Of a stretch of 18,433 nucleotides of DNA, positions 7,933 through 14,844 are shown piece by piece. Below the pieces are notes generated by a model. It did no database searches. It was not told the DNA's origin and saw only the letters and a list, made by a program, of their open reading frames with translations. This DNA comes from CAYGJN01 sp964350135. GTDB lineage: Bacteria > Bdellovibrionota > Bacteriovoracia > Bacteriovoracales > Bacteriovoracaceae. The position numbers and the translations under genes were made by a program. Numbering within the stretch: position 1 is the first letter of the stretch; the number at the start of each line of letters is the position of its first letter. The DNA lies in the NCBI GenBank assembly GCA_964350135.1, contig CAYGJN010000051.1:1-18433 (forward strand), given 5' to 3'.

Positions 7933-7989
7933 ACCTATTTGTTAATGAAAATCATACTAGCATTAAATAGGTTAAAAAAACACCTATTT
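7933..7989 (-). promoter_or_regulatory. suf operon promoter with three AAATAGGT half-sites (candidate Rrf2 operator)
   Basis: The 8-mer AAATAGGT (or its complement ACCTATTT) occurs at 7933-7940, 7965-7972 and 7982-7989. The last two form a perfect inverted repeat with a 9-base T-rich centre. The first lies inverted relative to the middle one, 24 bases away. On the minus strand a candidate -10 TATGAT is at 7956-7951, between the sites, with no good -35 (a T run); an alternative -10 TATATA abuts the gene-proximal site. Sites flanking the promoter before a cluster-sensing regulator gene suggest autoregulation; this is inference. Confidence 0.55.
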
Positions 7990-8040
7990 CTGTGGTATAT
8001 TTGTTGTCTTTTTAAGGAGTTATCTAGCAATAGATATTGG

Positions 8041-9786
8041 CTACATTTTTCGTGGAGCTGGAATTCCAAGAATCCGAAGCCCTTCCTTGATAGTTCTAGC
8101 AACTGCAAAGCTTAAATAAGCACGAGCATTTTTAAGCTCATCTGACTCAGCATTAGCAACAGAGCAATCACCATAAAAACCATTAAACTCTTTTGCAAGT
8201 TCATAGAGATAGGTGCAAAGGGTGCTTGGGCGATATTTTTGGCAAGAGTCTTCAATAATATTATTAAACTGAGATAATTTAAAAATCAGAGCTGATTCAC
8301 GCTTATGGGTAAGACTGGAAGTGTTAATTGGAGCTTTTTCATCGAATTCAATTTTATCTAATAAAGAGCAGATTCTAGCGTGGGCATATTGGATATATGG
8401 ACCTGATTCACCATCAATTTTAGTCCAACTATCCATATCAAAAACAATTTCTTTATTAGGCTCAATTGAGAGCATTCCATATTTAATAGCACCTAGTGAG
8501 ACCTCATAGGCAACTTTTTGTTTTTGCTCTTCAGACCAGTCTGTATATCTAGCGAGAAAATTCTTTTGAATAGAGTTCTCAACGCTAGAGATAACATCCA
8601 CTGCGGAAACAATATTGCCTGAACGAGAGCTAATTGCACCGTCAGGTAAAGTTACAAACTCATAACCTAGATGATAACATTTATTTGCATGTTCAAAACC
8701 TAGCCGCTCTAAGACTTTAAAAACTTGTTTGAAGTGGTGTGATTGCCTCTTATCTACAATATAAATATTTTTTTCAATACCAAATTCTTGAAATTTTATT
8801 TTTGCAAGCTCAATATCTTTAGTAGCGTACAGGCCATTGCCATCAGACTTCACCAATAGACAAAAGCTAAGTTTGTCTTGTGATAAATCCATGCCAATAG
8901 CACCTTGATCTTTTACTAATTTACCCTGCTTGTAGAGCTCATGCATATACTCTAATGACGGAGCATCTAACTCACTTTCAAAATACCAACGATCAAACTC
9001 TACTCCTGCCCAGTCACAAATAGATTTCATATGATCAAGTGACCAACCTCTGGTCTTCTTCCAAAGCTCAAAATACTCACCTTTTTGGTTATGGATTTCT
9101 TTTAATATATTTGTAAGAATTTCTTTATTAGACTCTTCTTTGTCAGTTCCTCTTTCATCTTCTAAAAGTTTGTTTGCAGTTGAGTAAAGATCTCCCAACT
9201 GGGCCCCTTTATCTCCATCAATAATTTTGGGGTCAAACTTTTTCAGATACCATAGTACTTTTGCAATATGTGCACCGCTATCACCAGGGTAGGTAACAGA
9301 AGTAATATTATAATTACAGTATTTATGCAGATTAATAACTGTCTCACCCAAGCATAAGTTTCGTAAATGTCCTACATGTACTTCTTTATGAGTATTTGGT
9401 TGGAAATATTCAATCATTGCTTTAGGTGTATTTTCTAAAATCGTTTTTTGATAAAATTCACCAGTGCTAATTTGCTCTAATATCTTTTTTCCTGCGTACT
9501 CATTAGAAATAAAGAAGTTTATATATGGACCAGTGGCCAATGCTTTTTCAATAAACTCAGTTTTTTCTAAGTTATCAAGAGCTTCCTTTGCAATTTGAGG
9601 AGGTGATTTTTTTAGCTCCTTAGCAAAACGAAAGCATGGAAAGGCTAATTGTCCCATTTGTTGATTAGGGGCCAGGGTAAATGATTCATATAATTGAGTA
9701 GTCTCAAGTTCTAGTGCAAAGGATTTTTTGAATGCTTCTTTCAGGGCATTTGCGATTTGTTGTTTAATTATGTCGTGCATTACCAT
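8041..9786 (-). CDS. argS: Arginyl-tRNA synthetase
   Basis: A class I aminoacyl-tRNA synthetase charging tRNA-Arg. It has 581 residues, usual for the family. It begins with an Arg-tRNA N-terminal domain (about 1-100), then the Rossmann core with HVGH at 137-140 as the HIGH motif, YPGDSGAHIAK, and SSRSG at 386-390 in the KMSKS position (ArgRS often lacks the canonical form). The DALR anticodon-binding domain runs from about 465 and ends in GIPAPRKM. The first of two nearby ATGs is preferred because AGGA stands six bases before it. It lies upstream of the suf operon on the same strand, with a 132-base gap and no strong terminator. Confidence 0.97.
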   Translation of the reverse strand: MVMHDIIKQQIANALKEAFKKSFALELETTQLYESFTLAPNQQMGQLAFPCFRFAKELKKSPPQIAKEALDNLEKTEFIEKALATGPYINFFISNEYAGKKILEQISTGEFYQKTILENTPKAMIEYFQPNTHKEVHVGHLRNLCLGETVINLHKYCNYNITSVTYPGDSGAHIAKVLWYLKKFDPKIIDGDKGAQLGDLYSTANKLLEDERGTDKEESNKEILTNILKEIHNQKGEYFELWKKTRGWSLDHMKSICDWAGVEFDRWYFESELDAPSLEYMHELYKQGKLVKDQGAIGMDLSQDKLSFCLLVKSDGNGLYATKDIELAKIKFQEFGIEKNIYIVDKRQSHHFKQVFKVLERLGFEHANKCYHLGYEFVTLPDGAISSRSGNIVSAVDVISSVENSIQKNFLARYTDWSEEQKQKVAYEVSLGAIKYGMLSIEPNKEIVFDMDSWTKIDGESGPYIQYAHARICSLLDKIEFDEKAPINTSSLTHKRESALIFKLSQFNNIIEDSCQKYRPSTLCTYLYELAKEFNGFYGDCSVANAESDELKNARAYLSFAVARTIKEGLRILGIPAPRKM

Positions 9787-9799
9787 GAAAATCCTATGC

Positions 9800-9811
9800 T
9801 ATAATTGCTCT
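9800..9811 (+). promoter_or_regulatory. Extended -10 promoter for a leaderless gene
   Basis: TGC-TATAAT (hexamer 9800-9805) is an extended -10 element. Six bases later is the ATG at 9812, exactly where transcription should start. No Shine-Dalgarno is present, so the mRNA is probably leaderless. The -35 region is weak, consistent with an extended -10. The element lies between the divergent starts of argS and the exported-protein gene. Confidence 0.6.
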
Positions 9812-10354
9812 ATGAGATTATCTTTAATATTTATCACATTATACCTATTTTTAAATCCAGTTTCTGATCCTAGAGCACAAAATACGGGATATTCTGCTGA
9901 GGTTTTAAAAGCAATTGCAGAAAAAGAAGCTGCTGTCGCAAAAAAAGCAAAGCCAGTGACCGTTGTAGCGGATAAAGACTCTAAGACAGACAAACCTAAA
10001 GAAGAGAAAAAGCCTGCTCTTAGTATTGCAGAAAGGGCCCGAAGATTTTTTCTTGGAAGAAGATTTTTTTCATCCAAATTAGATAATTATGGTGCTGCTA
10101 ATAAAGGATTAGAGCTTAGTGAAAAATATAACCAAGGAAGTTTTCTCATTTATGACTGTAAGGATTCTCATTGGGTATGTGTTGTTATGGAGCAATTTAA
10201 TGATTGTAAGAAACAACGTGATAATGAGAAAGAAAATCTTTTAACAGAGTATTCATGTGCTCCTCTTAAAGAATATTCTACAAAGAAAGATTGTTTTAAA
10301 GCACAAAAAAAATTAATCAATTCTAGAGATGCTAGTTTATTATGTAAGAGATAG
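9812..10354 (+). CDS. Exported cysteine-rich protein of unknown function
   Basis: A 180-residue protein with a Sec signal peptide (MRLSLIF, hydrophobic core, likely cleavage after PRA at 22). The mature protein has a charged Lys/Ala/Glu-rich low-complexity linker (about 30-75), a basic RARRFF...RRFF segment (76-86), and a C-terminal domain with six cysteines (116, 123, 132, 149, 161, 178), enough for three disulfides. No family is recognised. The reading frame extends further upstream, but the ATG at 9812 is chosen because the signal peptide begins there and a TATAAT lies immediately before it. The 3' end overlaps the convergent acetyltransferase gene by 15 bases. Confidence 0.82.
   Translation: MRLSLIFITLYLFLNPVSDPRAQNTGYSAEVLKAIAEKEAAVAKKAKPVTVVADKDSKTDKPKEEKKPALSIAERARRFFLGRRFFSSKLDNYGAANKGLELSEKYNQGSFLIYDCKDSHWVCVVMEQFNDCKKQRDNEKENLLTEYSCAPLKEYSTKKDCFKAQKKLINSRDASLLCKR
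9838..9843 (-). promoter_or_regulatory. Candidate argS -10 box inside the divergent gene
   Basis: Read on the minus strand, TATAAT at 9843-9838 would give an argS leader of about 45 bases containing its AGGA ribosome binding site. The hexamer overlaps AAATAGGT (9850-9843), the same 8-mer as at the suf promoter. The -35 at 17 bases (CAGAAA) is poor. It lies within the coding region of the divergent exported-protein gene. Confidence 0.4.
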
Positions 10355-10780
10355 TTTCTTGGTCATTACAAAATGTGGGCCCACTGTTGGGATATCGAAT
10401 TCTTCACTTTGAATATCAAAACCTGATTTTAGATAAAAATTGACCGCAGATGAGCGTGCATTACACCAAAGCAAGCTAGCTTTCCTTTTTTCTAACTCTT
10501 GCAAAGCATACTTTATCAATTGCCCTCCAAAACCTTGACCTTGATAGTTCTTTGCTGTTGCCATTCCTCTTAGCCTGTACTGATTACTCATACTATATAA
10601 ATCACTAACTTCAGGGTAAAAAGAAGCAATACATATAATCTTATTATTTATCTCAAGGCCTAGATGAAAGCAGTTATCATTATTATCATTGTCAAAATGA
10701 CAGTCTTCTATAGGAGATTTTGGTCTTAGTATTTGTTGTCTAAGAGGGTAGGTGAGCTCTTTTGTTATAAGTTTAATCAT
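10340..10780 (-). CDS. GNAT-family N-acetyltransferase
   Basis: A 146-residue single-domain acetyl-CoA-dependent N-acetyltransferase of unknown substrate. Motif A is visible as RLRGMATAKNYQGQGFGG (69-86), with the acetyl-CoA pyrophosphate loop QGQGFG at 80-85. Motif B follows as LLWCNARSSAVNFYLKSGF (103-121), and the end is GPHFVMTK. The set of LR..ILRP near the N-terminus, LWCNAR and GPHFVM is shared with a widespread group of uncharacterised bacterial GNAT proteins. Its ATG overlaps the stop of the upstream gene as TAATG and GAGG lies just before, so the two genes are translationally coupled. The 3' end overlaps the convergent exported-protein gene. Confidence 0.92.
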   Translation of the reverse strand: MIKLITKELTYPLRQQILRPKSPIEDCHFDNDNNDNCFHLGLEINNKIICIASFYPEVSDLYSMSNQYRLRGMATAKNYQGQGFGGQLIKYALQELEKRKASLLWCNARSSAVNFYLKSGFDIQSEEFDIPTVGPHFVMTKKLSLT

Positions 10781-11427
10781 TAAAACCTCGAGATTCTAAA
10801 AATTTTTTGCTTACCAAGTTTTCCCAATGTTCTTGAAAAAATTTCAAAAAGTGTACTATTAATTTTTGTATCTGGTCCTTTCCATTTTGCCATGAGCTCA
10901 TAGAGGCAACGTTTTTTGTATTTACTTACACGGATATTTCCTTTTAGACCTTTTAAGAATCCATGCTCAAAAATAAAGCTATATTTTCCAGGGGCAACAA
11001 CTCGATCAACTTTAAATCTTAGCTTAAATGGAAATGGCAATAATGTATGATCAAATAAAAGGTGGAACTGCTTTGTGGAATCACTATAATCACTTTGCTT
11101 AATAAAGCTTACAAACTCTTTGTATTGTTCATATCGAGAAATTTTTCTGAGTCCAATATTGCAAGAACTTGGGTGCAATCCAATTGAATAATAATTAAAC
11201 TCTTGTTGTTTTCCACGATCTTTCATCTGCGAAGAAACGAGAACTTCATTTCGTTCTAATCTCTTCCAATCAGAGTCTTTTAAATTTTTAAAGCTTAAAA
11301 CCGCTTCTACTGGTCTTATAGCTAAAATAAATAAGCAAAAAATAAAGATAATTGGAGAGTTTACTTGCAACTCCTTGATTTTCCATTGAACATAATTAAA
11401 GATAATCAGTAGTACTAAATTTGCCAA
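10780..11427 (-). CDS. Exported protein, possibly SRPBCC/START-like fold; start uncertain
   Basis: Up to 215 residues. A hydrophobic stretch (about 25-42, ending PVEA) looks like a signal peptide. The region after it has a pattern resembling cyclase/dehydrase-type SRPBCC domains: DWKRLERNEVLV at the start, YEQYKEFVSFIKQS, LLPFPFKLRF, a GFLKGLKGN loop, CLYELMAKWKGPDT and a C-terminal helix TLFEIFSRTLGKLG. The assignment is tentative and made by eye. The first in-frame start is TTG at 11427, giving a second hydrophobic segment in front; it overlaps the divergent topoisomerase frame and would itself form part of a -35 box. An AAGGAG at the 18th-19th codons has no well-spaced ATG, GTG or TTG after it. 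The coding region is credible, the start is not settled. Confidence 0.65.
   Translation of the reverse strand: MANLVLLIIFNYVQWKIKELQVNSPIIFIFCLFILAIRPVEAVLSFKNLKDSDWKRLERNEVLVSSQMKDRGKQQEFNYYSIGLHPSSCNIGLRKISRYEQYKEFVSFIKQSDYSDSTKQFHLLFDHTLLPFPFKLRFKVDRVVAPGKYSFIFEHGFLKGLKGNIRVSKYKKRCLYELMAKWKGPDTKINSTLFEIFSRTLGKLGKQKIFRISRF
11399..11427 (-). promoter_or_regulatory. Candidate promoter for the SRPBCC-like/GNAT operon
   Basis: On the minus strand TTGGCA (11427-11422) and TATCTT (11404-11399) are separated by 17 bases, a fair sigma-70-type promoter. If used, transcription would begin near 11392, inside the longest version of the reading frame, implying a later start codon. Confidence 0.35.
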
Positions 11428-11453
11428 GTTATTGGCCTATACATGGATGCATT

Positions 11454-13400
11454 GTGGCAATCAAAGAAGTAAAACGTAAAGGTCGTGCTGTAGAAGCTGT
11501 CATTGAAAGCAAAGACCAGCGCTGGCATTGCAGAAATCGAGTGACCTTAGTCTTTGGTAGTAACGATATTGAAGATCTTGAAACCTATATTTACACAAAT
11601 AAAGGCGTAGAGTTTAAAACTGTTAAGTTCCATCAGGCCAAAAGCAAGGCCATTGAAGAAATTCTTGATAATTGTATTGATGAATTTTACAGAGGACATG
11701 TCTCTGAGATTCATACAACATTATCTAATGATGGTCTTACTATTAAAGTGTCAGATAATGGAATTGGTTTTCCTGTTGGAAAAGTCGAGCAGGTTTATAC
11801 AGAGTTTAGAACTGGCTCCAAGTTTAAAGATGAAGCCATTGATAAAAAAGGTTTTTTAGTCAGAACTCTTGGGCAAAATGGTCTTGGTGCATCTGCGACT
11901 TGTTTAACAAGTGATAAATTCAAAGTAACAATTAAGCATTATAATTCAAAAGATGAGCAAACTATTGAATTCATTGATGGTGCTCTTAAAACTAAAAAGT
12001 CTAAAAAGAAAAAATTTAAAGGGGCCAGCGGTGTTACTGTAGAGTTTGTCCTTGCAAAAGAAGTATATAAAAATCCAAAGGTAGATGAAGTTCTTTTAAG
12101 AAAACGTATCATTGATCTTGCTTATAATAACCCAGGTCTTTCGTTTTATTTTAATAAAGAAAAATATCTATATAAAGACGGGCTATTAGAGTTGGCCAGA
12201 AGAGTTGAAGCAAAGACAGCACAACTTTTTGGACAAGATTCTTATACTTTTGAAGGTGTTAATAAACAAAAAAAGAAATATAAGGGAAAATATGACCTTC
12301 ATATGTCTATGTGTTTAGATCCTTCTGATGATGATAGAGAAAAAGTAATATCGTTTGTAAACTCAACTCCTACTTATGATGGTGGATTCCATGTTGATAG
12401 ATTAAAAAGACTTTTTATCAATTCTATTAAAGAAAAACTTGAGAGAATTGCAAAAAAAGAAAAAGTTGTTCTAAATGACAATGATATCTTAACTGGGATG
12501 ACTTTTATTATTGGTGTAACAATGCCAAACCCAAGATTTGAGTCACAAACTAAAAGAAAACTTGTTCGGGACACAAATCTAGAAAAAGCTATTGAGCAGT
12601 TTGTAGAAAAGAATATCAAAAAATGGTTTAGAGTTAATCAAAACTATCTCGAAGTAATCATAGACAGAGCTAAATCAAGGTTAAAGTATCAGGCCTTAAA
12701 AGATGCGGCTAAAATTGGTCGAAAACAAAAAAAACAAAGAGTTGAAAAGCTTCTCGATGCTAATGAAAGAAAGGATCGTACAACTTGTACTTTGTTTATT
12801 TGTGAGGGTGATTCCGCTATTGGGGGATTACGTTCTGCAAGAGACAAGCTTACTCAAGGAGGCATTGCTCTTAGAGGCAAACCAATGAATGTTGCTCAAG
12901 CAACAATTAAAGATGTTTTAGATAATCAAGAGTTTAGCGATGTTATGGCATCAATTGGTCTTACCATTGGACAAGAAGCTAATGTATCAAAGCTTAGATA
13001 CTCAAAGATTGTTTTTCTTGCTGACTCAGATGTTGATGGTGGCCATATTAATACATTATTAACTAATTTCTTTTTTAAGTTCTGGCCTGAGCTTTTTAAA
13101 GAGGGATTTATACAAATTGCAAAAGCTCCTTTATTTGAAGTTATTACAGATAAAGAAACAATTTATGCAGAAACACCTGATGAGCTTGAGAGTCTAAAGA
13201 AAAAGAGAACAATTAATATTAAAGAGATTCAAAGAAACAAAGGGCTAGGAGAGATGTCTCCTGAAGCCTGGAAATATGTTCTAGCTCGTAGAGATTATAC
13301 TAAAATTTCTGTTAAAAATTTTAAGGCTTCACAAAAAATGCTTGATGTGTGTTTTGGAAAAGACTCCACTCCACGTAAAGAGCTATTAATGGATGAATAG
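11454..13400 (+). CDS. parE: Type IIA DNA topoisomerase, B subunit (ParE/GyrB-like, divergent)
   Basis: The ATPase/TOPRIM subunit of a type II topoisomerase. Counting residues from the earlier TTG at 11421, the GHKL ATPase motifs are EILDNCIDE (80-88), DNGIGFP (112-118) and GQNGLGAS (151-158), with the lysine of the QTK loop in SQTKRK (375-380). The TOPRIM domain has EGDSA (462-466), DSDVDG (535-540) and NKGLGEM (606-612). Length is about 648 residues from GTG at 11454. The usual bacterial N-terminus (SSIxxLEGLExVRKRPGMYIG) is absent. GDSAIGGLRSARDK and NPRFESQTKRK recall phage T4 gp39 and Bacteroidetes ParE-like proteins more than gyrase (from memory of these families). The start is uncertain: TTG 11421 would overlap the divergent gene, and neither start has a clear Shine-Dalgarno. 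Its TAG directly abuts the next ATG. Confidence 0.9.
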   Translation: MAIKEVKRKGRAVEAVIESKDQRWHCRNRVTLVFGSNDIEDLETYIYTNKGVEFKTVKFHQAKSKAIEEILDNCIDEFYRGHVSEIHTTLSNDGLTIKVSDNGIGFPVGKVEQVYTEFRTGSKFKDEAIDKKGFLVRTLGQNGLGASATCLTSDKFKVTIKHYNSKDEQTIEFIDGALKTKKSKKKKFKGASGVTVEFVLAKEVYKNPKVDEVLLRKRIIDLAYNNPGLSFYFNKEKYLYKDGLLELARRVEAKTAQLFGQDSYTFEGVNKQKKKYKGKYDLHMSMCLDPSDDDREKVISFVNSTPTYDGGFHVDRLKRLFINSIKEKLERIAKKEKVVLNDNDILTGMTFIIGVTMPNPRFESQTKRKLVRDTNLEKAIEQFVEKNIKKWFRVNQNYLEVIIDRAKSRLKYQALKDAAKIGRKQKKQRVEKLLDANERKDRTTCTLFICEGDSAIGGLRSARDKLTQGGIALRGKPMNVAQATIKDVLDNQEFSDVMASIGLTIGQEANVSKLRYSKIVFLADSDVDGGHINTLLTNFFFKFWPELFKEGFIQIAKAPLFEVITDKETIYAETPDELESLKKKRTINIKEIQRNKGLGEMSPEAWKYVLARRDYTKISVKNFKASQKMLDVCFGKDSTPRKELLMDE

Positions 13401-14840
13401 ATGGATGATGCGATATATTTACGCTCTTTAGAGTCGATTCCGTTAGAGAGAATTGTAAAAGATGAGTACCGTACTTATCAAATTTATACTCTTATGGACC
13501 GTGCAATCCCATATCTTTCTGATGGATTAAAGCCTAGTCAAAGAAGAATTCTTTATACTCTTTATAAAAATCAAAGCAAAGGCCTTACAAAAGTATCATC
13601 TGTTACAGGTCTTGTTTTAACGCTCCATCCTCACGGACCTGCAAGTGTGGAGCAAACTATCGTAAACTTAGCTCAGGATTTTACCTTCTCAAATAATTAT
13701 CCACTGATTGATAAAAAAGGATATTTTGGGGAGAGAATGGAAACTCAGCCTGCTGCTGCAAGATATATTGAATGCAAACTTGGAAAAGTTGCTGAGATGA
13801 TTTTATTTGATGATCTTAACCAAGTTGAGATGGTTCCAAATTATGATGAAAAAGTAATGGAGCCAGTGCACTTATTACCTAAGCTTCCAATTATGCTCTT
13901 AAATGGAGCAGAAGGAATTGGAACAGGATTCTCATCTAATATCCCTAGTTTTAATCATAAAGATATCATTGATTCAATGATTCACTATGTGAAAACAAAT
14001 AAGCCAAAAAAGCTAAAGGCCTGGGTTAGAAATTTTGATCATGCCATTGGGTATGAGCCAAATGGAAAGCTTGTTTATCATATTAGAATTGAGAAAAAAG
14101 GGGATCGTTTTTTTATTACAGAACTCCCTAAAGGCTATGATGCTAAAAAAATCTATACATATCTTGGCAAATGTATGGAAAAAGACATTATTAAAGATTT
14201 TATTGATAATACTGTCGATAATACTGTTGAAATAGAGTTGCTCTTTAAAAAAGGTCATAAGCCTGAATTAGAAGATCTAAAAAAAGAAATGGATCTTAAG
14301 GTTTCTCAAACTCCTAATTTTACTCTAATCAGTGAAAGAGGAGTAAAGATATATAAAAAGGCAGAAGAAATAATTGCACTTTTTACAGCTGAAAGACTTA
14401 AAGTTGTTCAAATGCGTTATAAGCTTTTGGCCGATGATTATGAAAATAAGATTAATCAAAATAATGAGATTATTCGTTTTATTAAAGAAAAACACTACGC
14501 TCAAGCAGAGAAAAAACAAAATAGAAAAGCATTTGTTGATTACCTCTCATCAAAGAAGTTTAAATTTGCAGATTATCTAGCAGATATGGCCATTTATAGA
14601 ATGACCAAGGACGAAGTCGGCAAACGTGAACTTATGGTAAAAGATGATACCAAAAGACTTCGTGAATGCCGTAAAATTTCAAAATCTCAGGCCCTTGTTA
14701 AAGAAAAAGTTATTGAAGAACTTCTAGATGTAAAAGAAAAACTAACTGACCTTTTTGTTAAAAGAGAAAAAGAAAGAGCTGCTTCTAGAAAAAAAGTTTC
14801 TAAAAAAGTAACAAAGAAAACTGCAAGAAAGAAAAAGTAA
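13401..14840 (+). CDS. parC: Type IIA DNA topoisomerase, A subunit (ParC-like), lacking the C-terminal domain
   Basis: The DNA-cleaving subunit. Arg121-Tyr122 in AAARYIECKL is the catalytic pair (also Tyr122 in E. coli GyrA). The helix-turn-helix region DGLKPSQRRIL is at 41-51, HPHG at 76-79, NNYPLIDKKGYFGER at 98-112, and LLNGAEGIGTGFSS near 175. A long coiled coil with helical gate follows (about 300-450), then a Lys/Arg-rich tail of about 25 residues. At 479 residues it lacks the beta-pinwheel C-terminal domain of GyrA and ParC and has no gyrase box, so negative supercoiling activity is unlikely; relaxation or decatenation is more plausible. Length and motifs approach phage T4 gp52. It starts immediately after the B-subunit stop with no gap. 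Confidence 0.92.
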   Translation: MDDAIYLRSLESIPLERIVKDEYRTYQIYTLMDRAIPYLSDGLKPSQRRILYTLYKNQSKGLTKVSSVTGLVLTLHPHGPASVEQTIVNLAQDFTFSNNYPLIDKKGYFGERMETQPAAARYIECKLGKVAEMILFDDLNQVEMVPNYDEKVMEPVHLLPKLPIMLLNGAEGIGTGFSSNIPSFNHKDIIDSMIHYVKTNKPKKLKAWVRNFDHAIGYEPNGKLVYHIRIEKKGDRFFITELPKGYDAKKIYTYLGKCMEKDIIKDFIDNTVDNTVEIELLFKKGHKPELEDLKKEMDLKVSQTPNFTLISERGVKIYKKAEEIIALFTAERLKVVQMRYKLLADDYENKINQNNEIIRFIKEKHYAQAEKKQNRKAFVDYLSSKKFKFADYLADMAIYRMTKDEVGKRELMVKDDTKRLRECRKISKSQALVKEKVIEELLDVKEKLTDLFVKREKERAASRKKVSKKVTKKTARKKK

Positions 14841-14844
14841 TAAC

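Noticed and set aside
8021..8036. Inverted repeat TATCTA-GCAA-TAGATA after argS as a terminator
   Set aside because: The stem is six A/T-rich pairs and is not followed by a T run on the minus strand, so terminator function is not supported.
9728..9811. A longer start for the exported cysteine-rich protein
   Set aside because: The extra residues would be encoded opposite the argS start, would place non-signal sequence before a clear signal peptide, and would put the TATAAT inside the coding region.
11998..12022. A run of lysine codons in the topoisomerase B subunit as a possible frameshift site
   Set aside because: The frame continues into conserved sequence on both sides without a shift, and a Lys-rich loop in the ATPase transducer region is plausible.
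13900..14600. Several 60-80 residue frames inside the topoisomerase genes
   Set aside because: They overlap clear conserved topoisomerase coding sequence in other frames and show only low-complexity Phe/Ile/Lys-rich translations expected from AT-rich DNA.
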